A stretch of DNA of 14,882 bases from UBA5399 sp964464145. Lineage in GTDB: Bacteria > Bacillota > Clostridia > Christensenellales > Christensenellaceae. Made by a program: the position numbers and the translations under genes. Shown in pieces: positions 7,336 through 14,049 of this stretch. The first letter of the stretch is position 1, and the number at the start of each line of letters is the position of its first letter. Below the pieces are notes generated by a model. The model saw only the letters and a list, made by a program, of their open reading frames with translations, was not told the DNA's origin and did no database searches. The stretch spans positions 1-14,882 of the forward strand of contig CAYXFB010000068.1 of the NCBI GenBank assembly GCA_964464145.1, read 5' to 3'.

Positions 7336-8550
7336 ATGGAAACTATCAAATGGATAAAAAACCGCATTCCCAAAGCCGATGGCAGCGCTCTTGAGGTGAT
7401 GTCTGAGCCAGAGGTGGCAAAGGCGCGCGCCTTTCACCAAAGCTTTCCGCAATACACGGTAACGCCGCTTGCGCAGCTTTCCGCTTTGGCTGCACACCTT
7501 GGTTTGGGCGGGCTTTTCGTGAAGGACGAGAGCTATCGCTTTGGGCTCAATGCGTTTAAGGTTCTGGGCGGTTCTTACGCCATGGCGCGCTATATAGCTC
7601 AAAAGACCGGAAGGGATATAGCCGAGATGACTTATGACCGCTTGGTTTCGCCCGAGCTCAAACAGGAGTTTGGGCAGGCGGTATTCTTTACCGCAACGGA
7701 CGGCAACCACGGACGGGGCGTTGCCTGGGCGGCGAACAAGCTCGGCCAAAAGGCGGTCGTGTTTATGCCGCGCGGCTCTTCGCAAACGCGTCTCGATAAT
7801 ATTTTAAAAGAAAACGCCACAGCCACCATTGAGGATCTCAATTATGACGAATGTGTTCGCCTTGCCGCCTCCCACGCGGAGCGCACGGAAAACGGCGTCA
7901 TAGTGCAGGATACCGCGTGGGACGGCTATGAGGATATACCCTCCGCTATAATGCAGGGTTACGGAACGATGGCAATGGAGGCCGCCGAGCAGCTAAAGGC
8001 GGCGGGCGTAGACCGACCCACACACATATTCGTGCAGGCGGGCGTGGGCTCGTTGGCAGGCGCGGTGCAGGGCTTTTTTGCGAATCTGTTCCCCGATAAC
8101 TGCCCCACCACGGTAATAGTGGAGGCCAATCAGGCCGATTGCCTATACAAATCGGCGGCGGCGGGCGACGGCAAGCCTCACGCCGTGTATGGCGATATGC
8201 AAACAATAATGGCCGGGCTGGCCTGCGGCGAGCCCAACACAATATCCTGGGAGATACTGAAAAACCACAGCGCCTTCTTCATCTCCTGTCCGGACTTTAT
8301 CTCCGCGAACGGTATGCGCATATTGAGCGCGCCGCTGGCGGGGGACGCCCGCGTTATATCGGGCGAATCGGGCGCTGTATCGGCAGGGCTTATATACGCG
8401 CTAATGACGGACGCGCGCTATGCCGAAATAAAAGAGGCCATAGGCCTTGACGCAAACTCCACCGTGCTGTGTTTTTCCACCGAGGGCGATACGGACCCCG
8501 AAAGATACCGGCAGATAGTGTGGGGCGGGCAATTCCATACCGAAGATTGA
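7336..8550 (+). CDS. ygeX: 2,3-diaminopropionate ammonia-lyase (PLP-dependent)
   Basis: 404 aa, ATG 7336 after AGGAGA with six bases spacing; family length about 400. Fold-type II PLP enzyme: Schiff-base Lys75 within ESYRFGLNAFKVLGGS, TDGNHGRG at 121-128 (Asp122 equals the catalytic Asp120 region of the E. coli enzyme), QDTAWDGYEDIP in the middle, and the phosphate-binding glycine loop QAGVGSLAGAV. The reaction splits 2,3-diaminopropionate into pyruvate and two ammonia through an aminoacrylate intermediate, in the cytoplasm. It follows the regulator after ten bases and precedes ygeY by 222. In this cluster it is taken as the last carbon-releasing step of urate breakdown. Close relatives such as threonine dehydratase lack the QDTAWDGYED stretch, so the call is secure. 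Confidence 0.95.
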   Translation: METIKWIKNRIPKADGSALEVMSEPEVAKARAFHQSFPQYTVTPLAQLSALAAHLGLGGLFVKDESYRFGLNAFKVLGGSYAMARYIAQKTGRDIAEMTYDRLVSPELKQEFGQAVFFTATDGNHGRGVAWAANKLGQKAVVFMPRGSSQTRLDNILKENATATIEDLNYDECVRLAASHAERTENGVIVQDTAWDGYEDIPSAIMQGYGTMAMEAAEQLKAAGVDRPTHIFVQAGVGSLAGAVQGFFANLFPDNCPTTVIVEANQADCLYKSAAAGDGKPHAVYGDMQTIMAGLACGEPNTISWEILKNHSAFFISCPDFISANGMRILSAPLAGDARVISGESGAVSAGLIYALMTDARYAEIKEAIGLDANSTVLCFSTEGDTDPERYRQIVWGGQFHTED

Positions 8551-8579
8551 GACGACTGCCTCGCTTGCATAGCATGAAT

Positions 8580-8629
8580 CAGCGTGAACCAGTTGATCGG
8601 CAAAAACCAGCGTGAACCAGCGTGAACCC
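8580..8629 (+). repeat. CAGCGTGAAC short repeats in the ygeX-ygeY gap
   Basis: CAGCGTGAAC starts at 8580, 8608 and 8618; the last two are directly tandem and the first is 28 bases away. No protein or RNA assignment. Confidence 0.6.
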
Positions 8630-8685
8630 ATTTAAAAGCGGGGCGGTCTCTTATCTTATATAAAACTCTGACAGAACCATGATCC

Positions 8686-8720
8686 TTGACTTTTACCCCT
8701 GACTTTTGACTTGACTTTTA
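8686..8720. repeat. TGACTTTT tandem-like repeats upstream of ygeY
   Basis: TGACTTTT occurs at 8687, 8700 and 8712 (spacings 13 and 12), ending about 55 bases before the ygeY ATG. On the minus strand the block reads AAAGTCARGGGT-like and resembles the element at 6554. Either regulator sites or slippage-derived sequence. Confidence 0.5.
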
Positions 8721-8772
8721 AAAACCGCGGCCATCTAACCCATGTCCGCAAAAAACAGGGAGGATAACAAAG

Positions 8773-9966
8773 ATGGATTTTCAAGCAATTAAAAACGCGG
8801 CGCAGGGCTATGAAAAGCAAATGACAAAATTCCTGCGCGATCTTATAGCGCTGCCGGGCGAAAGCTGCGGCGAGGAGGCCGTTGTGAAGCGCATAGCGGC
8901 CGAAATGGAGGCGCTTGGCTTCGATAAGGTCGATATAGACGGCATGGGCAACGTGCTGGGCTATATGGGCAGCGGCGAGCGTATAATAGCCTACGACGCG
9001 CATATAGACACCGTGGGGCTGGGCGAGCTGACAAACTGGACCTTCGACCCCTATAAAGGCTACGAGAACGACGAGGAGATAGGCGGCAGAGGCGCTTCGG
9101 ATCAGCTGGGCGGAATAGTTTCTGGCACCTACGGCGCTAAGATAATGAAGGATCTTGGCTTGATCCCCGCCGATGTTACCGTGCTTGTTACGGGCACCGT
9201 GCAGGAGGAGGATTGCGACGGCCTGTGCTGGCAGTACATCATAAACGAGAGCAAAATAAAGCCGGAGTTCGTTGTTATCACCGAACCCACGGATGGAAAT
9301 ATATATCGCGGCCAACGCGGACGCATGGAGATACGCGTGGAGGTGAAGGGCATATCCTGCCACGGCAGCGCGCCCGAACGCGGCGAGAACGCCATATTCA
9401 AGATGGCGGACATTCTGCAGGAGATAAGAGACCTCAACGACAAGCTGCACTATGACGAATTTTTGGGCAAGGGAACGCTCACCGTTTCCGAGATATTCTT
9501 CAATTCGCCCTCACGCTGCGCCGTGGCGGACATGGCGGCGGTATCGATAGACCGTAGGCTCACGGACGGCGAAACATACGAGCTGGCGCTACAAGAAATA
9601 CGCGCGCTGCCCTCCGTGCAAAAATACGGCGCGGAAGTGACCATGTATAAATACGACCGCCCGAGCTGGAAAGAGCTTGTTTATCCCACAGACTGCTACT
9701 TCCCCACCTGGGTCATACCCGCGGATCACTCGGCCACCAAGGCAATGGTGGCCTCCTACGAGGGCATGTACGGCACGCCCGTGGTGGACAAGTGGACATT
9801 TTCCACAAACGGCGTTTCCATAATGGGTCGCTTCGGCATACCCTGCATAGGCTTTGGCCCGGGCAAGGAGGCGCAGGCACACGCGCCCAACGAAAAGACC
9901 TGGAAGGCCGACCTCGTAAAATGCGCGGCGGTATATGCTGCGCTGCCCACAATGTATACGAAATAA
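8773..9966 (+). CDS. ygeY: YgeY, M20/DapE-type metallohydrolase
   Basis: 397 aa, ATG 8773 preceded by GGGAGG. M20 family metal-binding pattern: AHIDTVG (His77, Asp79), GASDQLGG (bridging Asp110), QEEDCDG (Glu145 general base, Glu146), TEPTD near 175, and a C-terminal His in the AQAHAPNE stretch. A dimerisation lid lies between, with GISCHGSAPERGENA near 195-210. M20 enzymes are cytoplasmic di-metal amidases or peptidases. Beside ygeX, ygeW and carbamate kinase it most likely hydrolyses a ureido or carbamoyl group on a diaminopropionate derivative rather than a peptide. It is 13 bases before ygeW, so co-translated with it. Databases often name it 'selenium metabolism hydrolase'; that name has no catalytic meaning. 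Confidence 0.93.
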   Translation: MDFQAIKNAAQGYEKQMTKFLRDLIALPGESCGEEAVVKRIAAEMEALGFDKVDIDGMGNVLGYMGSGERIIAYDAHIDTVGLGELTNWTFDPYKGYENDEEIGGRGASDQLGGIVSGTYGAKIMKDLGLIPADVTVLVTGTVQEEDCDGLCWQYIINESKIKPEFVVITEPTDGNIYRGQRGRMEIRVEVKGISCHGSAPERGENAIFKMADILQEIRDLNDKLHYDEFLGKGTLTVSEIFFNSPSRCAVADMAAVSIDRRLTDGETYELALQEIRALPSVQKYGAEVTMYKYDRPSWKELVYPTDCYFPTWVIPADHSATKAMVASYEGMYGTPVVDKWTFSTNGVSIMGRFGIPCIGFGPGKEAQAHAPNEKTWKADLVKCAAVYAALPTMYTK

Positions 9967-9979
9967 CGGAGGATATCAT

Positions 9980-11173
9980 ATGAGTAACATAGAGCAATTT
10001 ACAAAGATACTGGACGGCCTAGGTTTTGCCGATATGTATAAGAACGACTTCCTGCTTACCTGGGAGCGCACGGACGACGAGTTGGACGCGGTTTTCACCG
10101 TGGCGGACGCGCTGCGCCACCTGCGCGAAAACAACATCTCCCCCCGCATATTCGACAGTGGCCTCGGCGTATCGCTCTTCCGCGATAATTCCACGCGTAC
10201 AAGGTTCAGCTACGCTTCGGCCTGCAACCTGCTGGGTCTCACCGTGCAGGATCTGGACGAGGGAAAATCTCAGATAGCGCACGGCGAAACGGTGCGCGAA
10301 ACGGCCAACATGATATCCTTCATGGCGGACGTTATAGGCATACGCGACGATATGTATATAGGCAAGGGCAACGCATACATGCGCGAGGTGGCGCAGTCCG
10401 TTCAGCAGGGTTTCGTTGACGGCGTGCTGCCCAAGCGGCCCACGCTGGTGAATCTGCAATGCGATATAGACCATCCCACGCAGTCCATGGCGGACGCGCT
10501 GCACCTCATACACGAGTTTGGCGGCATAGAAAACCTCAAGGGCAAGAAGATAGCCATGAGCTGGGCGTATTCTCCCAGCTACGGCAAGCCCCTTTCCGTG
10601 CCTCAGGGCATAATTGGCCTCATGACGCGCTTTGGTATGGACGTTGTGCTGGCGCACCCGGAGGGCTACGAGGTGATGGGCGAGGTTGAGGAGGTGGCCA
10701 AAAAGAACGCGGCGGCTTCGGGCGGCAGCTTCAAGCGCACAAACGATATGGCGGAGGCTTTCCGCGACGCGGACATAGTATATCCCAAGAGCTGGGCACC
10801 CTTCTCCGCTATGGAAAAGCGCACAGACCTGTACGGTAACGGAGATTTTGACGGCATAGACAGGCTGGAAAAAGAGCTTTTGGCGCAAAACGCAAACCAC
10901 AAGGATTGGGAATGCACCGAGGAGCTCATGAAGCTCACAAAGGGCGGCAAGGCGCTCTATATGCACTGCCTTCCCGCAGACATAACGGGCGTGAGCTGCG
11001 AGCGGGGCGAGGTGGCGGACACCGTGTTCGACCGTTACCGCACACCGCTTTACAAGGAAGCCAGCTTCAAGCCCTATATAATAGCGGCCATGATATTCTT
11101 GGCGCAGACGAAGGATCCGCAGGCCACGCTGAAGGCGCTCTGTGCCAAGGGCGCGGCGCGCAAGGCAGACTAA
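9980..11173 (+). CDS. ygeW: YgeW, knotted-fold carbamoyltransferase
   Basis: 397 aa; E. coli YgeW has 396. The start at 9980 (GGAGG at 9968-9972, seven bases upstream) is preferred over the in-frame ATG at 9935, which lies inside ygeY and has no ribosome site. Aspartate/ornithine carbamoyltransferase signatures: STRTR at 71-75 (carbamoyl-phosphate binding), DHPTQSMAD, and HCLPA near 330. Members transfer a carbamoyl group between carbamoyl phosphate and an amine. Run backwards with phosphate they release carbamoyl phosphate, which suits the carbamate kinase downstream. It is not a standard OTC or ATC: the second-substrate loop differs and the context is purine breakdown. Last gene of the regulator-ygeXYW unit, followed by a terminator. 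Confidence 0.94.
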   Translation: MSNIEQFTKILDGLGFADMYKNDFLLTWERTDDELDAVFTVADALRHLRENNISPRIFDSGLGVSLFRDNSTRTRFSYASACNLLGLTVQDLDEGKSQIAHGETVRETANMISFMADVIGIRDDMYIGKGNAYMREVAQSVQQGFVDGVLPKRPTLVNLQCDIDHPTQSMADALHLIHEFGGIENLKGKKIAMSWAYSPSYGKPLSVPQGIIGLMTRFGMDVVLAHPEGYEVMGEVEEVAKKNAAASGGSFKRTNDMAEAFRDADIVYPKSWAPFSAMEKRTDLYGNGDFDGIDRLEKELLAQNANHKDWECTEELMKLTKGGKALYMHCLPADITGVSCERGEVADTVFDRYRTPLYKEASFKPYIIAAMIFLAQTKDPQATLKALCAKGAARKAD

Positions 11174-11184
11174 AGCCCCACATT

Positions 11185-11222
11185 CGCGGCGGCGGTGCAT
11201 TTCGCCGTCACCGCGTTTTTTA
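11185..11222 (+). terminator. Intrinsic terminator after ygeW
   Basis: GCGGTG (11192-11197) pairs with CACCGC (11209-11214) within a GC-rich hairpin, followed by a run of six T. It starts about 12 bases after the ygeW stop. Confidence 0.75.
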
Positions 11223-11249
11223 TTGCTGCCCTACTATAAATTCTTACTT

Positions 11250-11259
11250 TTGTATACAA
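11250..11259. promoter_or_regulatory. TTGTATACAA palindrome, possible GntR/FadR-type operator
   Basis: Perfect 10-bp palindrome in the ygeW-carbamate kinase gap. The word resembles operators of FCD-type GntR regulators (TNGTATACNA). No such regulator is encoded here, so the assignment is tentative. Confidence 0.3.
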
Positions 11260-11262
11260 GAT

Positions 11263-11290
11263 ACCGCGCTGAAAGCGGTGGGGTTCTTGA
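11263..11290 (+). other. ACCGC/GCGGT hairpin followed by GGGGTTCTTGAG
   Basis: Five-pair stem (11263-11267 with 11275-11279) and seven-base loop, followed by GGGGTTCTTGAGTTTAAC. The arrangement recalls right ends of IS200/IS605 elements or the 3' end of TnpB guide RNAs. No transposase or tnpB is present, so at most a remnant. Confidence 0.2.
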
Positions 11291-11373
11291 GTTTAACACA
11301 ACGGCTGATCGGCAGCGCTGAATACCCGCGCATTATCACACAAGCAAGTCTCAGCGCGCTTTGAGCCGCAGTA

Positions 11374-11384
11374 CAACATTGTTG
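11374..11384. promoter_or_regulatory. AACAWTGTT palindrome upstream of carbamate kinase
   Basis: CAACATTGTTG, an 11-bp odd palindrome, 110 bases before the carbamate kinase ATG, in the intergenic region after the ygeW terminator. I see no convincing -35/-10 pair in this gap, so its position relative to the promoter is unknown. Confidence 0.5.
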
Positions 11385-11493
11385 CATTACAGCGATTTAA
11401 GTTAATGTGAAACTTACGATAAATCGCTTGCATATGCAATTTATACCAAAAGCCAACCTTTTGACAAATTGCTATAATATAAGGAGCAGTATA

Positions 11494-12432
11494 ATGAGCA
11501 AGAGAGTAGTTATTGCGCTGGGCGGAAACGCGCTGGGGAACAACCTTCCCGAGCAGATGGCCGCCGCCAAAAACGCCATGAAGGCAGTGGCCGACCTCAT
11601 AGAGGCGGGCTGCGAGGTGGTTATTTCCCACGGCAACGGGCCGCAGGTGGGCATGCTGAAGCTGGCGATGGACGAGCTGGCAGCAAACCACGGCGATAAA
11701 TATACATCCACACCGCTTTCCGTATGCGTGGCGATGAGCCAGGGCTACATAGGCTACGACCTGCAAAACACGCTGCGCGAGGAGCTTTTAAATCGCGGCA
11801 TAAATAAAACGGTTTCCACCATTATAACACAGGCGGCGGTAGACCCCGCCGATCCGGCCTTTCAGCATCCGTCAAAACCCATCGGCCGTTTTTTGGGCGA
11901 GCTTGAGGCGCAGGCGGAGCGCGAGGCCGGGCACACCGTGGCGGAGGACTCAGGCCGCGGCTGGCGCAGAGTGGTGGCTTCGCCCGCACCCGTTGCGGTG
12001 ATAGAAATAGAGGCGGTAAAGGCCCTGCTTTCCGCCGGCCAGATAGTTGTGGCCGGCGGCGGCGGGGGCATACCCGTAACGCCGGAGGGCAACGCTCTTA
12101 TAGGCGCGGGCGCGGTAATAGACAAGGATCATTTGAGCGCGCTCATAGCAAGGGAGATAGACGCGGATTTCCTCGTGATACTGACCGCCGTTGAAAAGGT
12201 GGCCGTGAATTTCGGCCAGCCAAACCAAAGATGGCTTGATGCCATGACGGTGGCGCAGGCGGAGCGATACGCCAAAGAGGGCCAGTTCGCGCCGGGCTCC
12301 ATGCTGCCCAAGGTGCAGGCGGCGATGAATTTCGCGGCCTCGGGCGAGGGGCGAACCTCGCTCATAACGCTGCTTGAGAAAGCCAAGGAGGGCATAGACG
12401 GCAACACGGGCACACGCATAACGCGCGGCTAG
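11494..12432 (+). CDS. arcC: Carbamate kinase
   Basis: 312 aa, the usual length. The start at 11494 has AAGGAG seven bases upstream. The frame is open back to an ATG at 11407, but that would add 29 non-family residues and lacks a ribosome site. Amino-acid-kinase motifs: LGGNALG at about 9-15, SHGNGPQVG near 45, GGGGGIPV in the C-terminal half, DKDHLSALIA, and a C-terminal TRITRG end. It converts carbamoyl phosphate and ADP to ATP, carbon dioxide and ammonia in the cytoplasm. Here carbamoyl phosphate probably comes from YgeW, giving an ATP yield as in E. coli YqeA's cluster; no arginine deiminase gene is nearby. It has its own intergenic region with a palindrome upstream, and is followed by the permease after 73 bases. 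Confidence 0.95.
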   Translation: MSKRVVIALGGNALGNNLPEQMAAAKNAMKAVADLIEAGCEVVISHGNGPQVGMLKLAMDELAANHGDKYTSTPLSVCVAMSQGYIGYDLQNTLREELLNRGINKTVSTIITQAAVDPADPAFQHPSKPIGRFLGELEAQAEREAGHTVAEDSGRGWRRVVASPAPVAVIEIEAVKALLSAGQIVVAGGGGGIPVTPEGNALIGAGAVIDKDHLSALIAREIDADFLVILTAVEKVAVNFGQPNQRWLDAMTVAQAERYAKEGQFAPGSMLPKVQAAMNFAASGEGRTSLITLLEKAKEGIDGNTGTRITRG

Positions 12433-12453
12433 AACAGCCACAAACCGCGCGCG

Positions 12454-12464
12454 AAACATTGTTT
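12454..12464. promoter_or_regulatory. AACAWTGTT palindrome upstream of the permease
   Basis: AAACATTGTTT, a perfect 11-bp odd palindrome in the 73-base gap, 41 bases before the permease ATG. Confidence 0.55.
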
Positions 12465-12505
12465 TACGCACGGCCTATATACACACCGGGGAAGGAGTAT
12501 GTATC

Positions 12506-13864
12506 ATGAATCAAATAAAGGGTTCCATATTCGAATTGAACGGACGGCCGGGGCTTAGGGAAAGCATACCGCTTGCGCTGCAGCATCTTGTGGCGATGAT
12601 AGTGGGCTGCATAACGCCCTCCATAATAATTGCCGGGGTGGCGGGTCTGCCGCCCGAACAGGTGGTGCTGCTGATACAGTCCGGCCTGTTCATAGCGGGA
12701 ATAGCCACGCTGATCCAGCTTTTTCCGATATTTAAGACCATAGGCGCAGGCCTGCCCGTAATAATGGGCGTGAGCTTCGCCTACGTGCCCACGCTAATAG
12801 CCATAGCGGGCACTTTCGACATTGCCACGCTGTTTGGCGCGCAGCTCATAGGCGGGCTGGTGGCCATAGTTTTCGGTATATTCATACGCAAGCTGCGCAA
12901 GTTTTTCCCCGCGGTGGTGGCGGGTACGGTGGTGTTCACCATCGGCCTTTCGCTCTATTCCGTGGCGGTGAACTACATGGCGGGCGGCGTGTCTTCGGCC
13001 ACCTACGGCTCGGCGCAGAACTGGATAGTGGCCTTCATAACGCTGGGCGTGGTTATATTCTTCAACTTCTTCACAAAGGGTTTCATGAAGCTGGCCTCCA
13101 TACTCTTCGGTATAATTGTGGGCTACGTGGTGGCGCTGTGCATGGGCATGATAGATTTTTCCGGTCTTGCGAACGCGCAGGCCTTTGCCGTGCCGCAGAT
13201 TCTGCCCTTCGGCATAAAGTTTGAGCCCACCGCCATAATAACGATGGCCATAATGTTCGTGGTGAACTCCGTGCAGGCCATAGGCGATATATCCGCCACC
13301 ACAAGCGGCGCGATGGACAGAATGCCTACCGACCGCGAGCTTTCGGGCGGCATAATAGGAAACGGTTTTACCAGCTCTATAGGTTCGCTGCTGGGCGGTC
13401 TGCCCACGGCGACATTCAGCCAAAACGTTGGCATAGTGATAACCACGCGCGTGATCAACCGTTTCGTGCTGGGGCTCACCGCCGTATTCATACTTATTGC
13501 CGGATTCATGCCAGTGTTTGGCGCGGTTTTAACCACCATTCCCCAAGCCGTGCTGGGCGGCGCGACGCTCTCCGTTTTCGCCTCCATCACAATGACGGGC
13601 ATAAAGCTCATAACGGGTGAAAAGCTGACGCCAAGGACGATGAGCATAGTGGGCATATCCGTGGCGCTGGGCGTGGGGATATCGGCCGTGCCGGACGCTA
13701 TGGCGGCTGCGCCCGCCTGGGTAAAGACGGTTTTCGGTTCCTCCGTTATAATAAGCACCATAGCGGCCGTTGTGCTGAACCTTATAATACCCAAGGAGGG
13801 CGGCAAAAAGGGCGATGACGCGGAGCCCGCAAAGGAAGCCGAGCAGACGGAACAAGCGAACTGA
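12506..13864 (+). CDS. NCS2-family xanthine/urate-type permease
   Basis: 452 aa, ATG 12506 with AAGGAG eight bases upstream. Highly hydrophobic with about 12-14 membrane segments; Lys/Glu-rich hydrophilic tail after about residue 430. Family signs: LALQHLVAM in segment 1 (His27), the NCS2 signature QNVGIVITTR at 306-315, and VQAIGD at about 256-261. NCS2 proteins are inner-membrane symporters for purines (xanthine, urate) or uracil, and the cluster points to urate or xanthine. Gln257 and Asn286 stand where acidic residues are recalled in characterised xanthine/urate carriers, so specificity should not be copied from XanQ or UacT. It lies 73 bases after carbamate kinase. Confidence 0.9.
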   Translation: MNQIKGSIFELNGRPGLRESIPLALQHLVAMIVGCITPSIIIAGVAGLPPEQVVLLIQSGLFIAGIATLIQLFPIFKTIGAGLPVIMGVSFAYVPTLIAIAGTFDIATLFGAQLIGGLVAIVFGIFIRKLRKFFPAVVAGTVVFTIGLSLYSVAVNYMAGGVSSATYGSAQNWIVAFITLGVVIFFNFFTKGFMKLASILFGIIVGYVVALCMGMIDFSGLANAQAFAVPQILPFGIKFEPTAIITMAIMFVVNSVQAIGDISATTSGAMDRMPTDRELSGGIIGNGFTSSIGSLLGGLPTATFSQNVGIVITTRVINRFVLGLTAVFILIAGFMPVFGAVLTTIPQAVLGGATLSVFASITMTGIKLITGEKLTPRTMSIVGISVALGVGISAVPDAMAAAPAWVKTVFGSSVIISTIAAVVLNLIIPKEGGKKGDDAEPAKEAEQTEQAN

Positions 13865-13898
13865 GGCTCAAGCGCGTGCCGCTGCGGCCGAGAGGCCT

Positions 13899-13960
13899 GC
13901 TTGCGCCGTCGTTCGGTCAAAAATGATATGTGCCGGATGATTCGGGCGCAAAGCGCAAGC
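13899..13960 (+). other. Competing inverted repeats downstream of the permease
   Basis: GCTTGCGC (13899-13906) is exactly complementary to GCGCAAGC (13953-13960), and TTGCGCC (13901-13907) to GGCGCAA (13945-13951). The two pairings exclude each other. A GGCC-GAGA-GGCC tetraloop hairpin lies just upstream (13886-13897). No T-run follows, so it is not an obvious terminator. Confidence 0.35.
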
Positions 13961-13981
13961 CTTGCTGTGCCTAAGTGTGCG

Positions 13982-13992
13982 AAACAATGTTT
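13982..13992. promoter_or_regulatory. AACAWTGTT palindrome upstream of ridA
   Basis: AAACAATGTTT, a perfect 11-bp odd palindrome, 57 bases before the ridA ATG, just upstream of an AT-rich stretch that could hold its promoter. Confidence 0.55.
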
Positions 13993-14049
13993 TTCGTATC
14001 CAAACAGTATAAACTATAAATGATTTATATAAAATAAGGAGAACCAAAA

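Noticed and set aside
9935..9979. Upstream in-frame ATG for ygeW
   Set aside because: It overlaps the end of ygeY and has no ribosome site; the ATG at 9980 has GGAGG and gives the family length.
11461..11478. TTGACA and TATAAT as a promoter for carbamate kinase
   Set aside because: The two boxes are only six bases apart, and transcription from this TATAAT would begin after the ribosome site.
11407..11493. Upstream in-frame ATG for carbamate kinase
   Set aside because: It adds 29 residues not seen in the family; AAGGAG precedes the ATG at 11494.
13865..14049. Small gene between permease and ridA
   Set aside because: No frame with a ribosome site and sensible length; the region holds inverted repeats, a palindrome and AT-rich promoter-like sequence.
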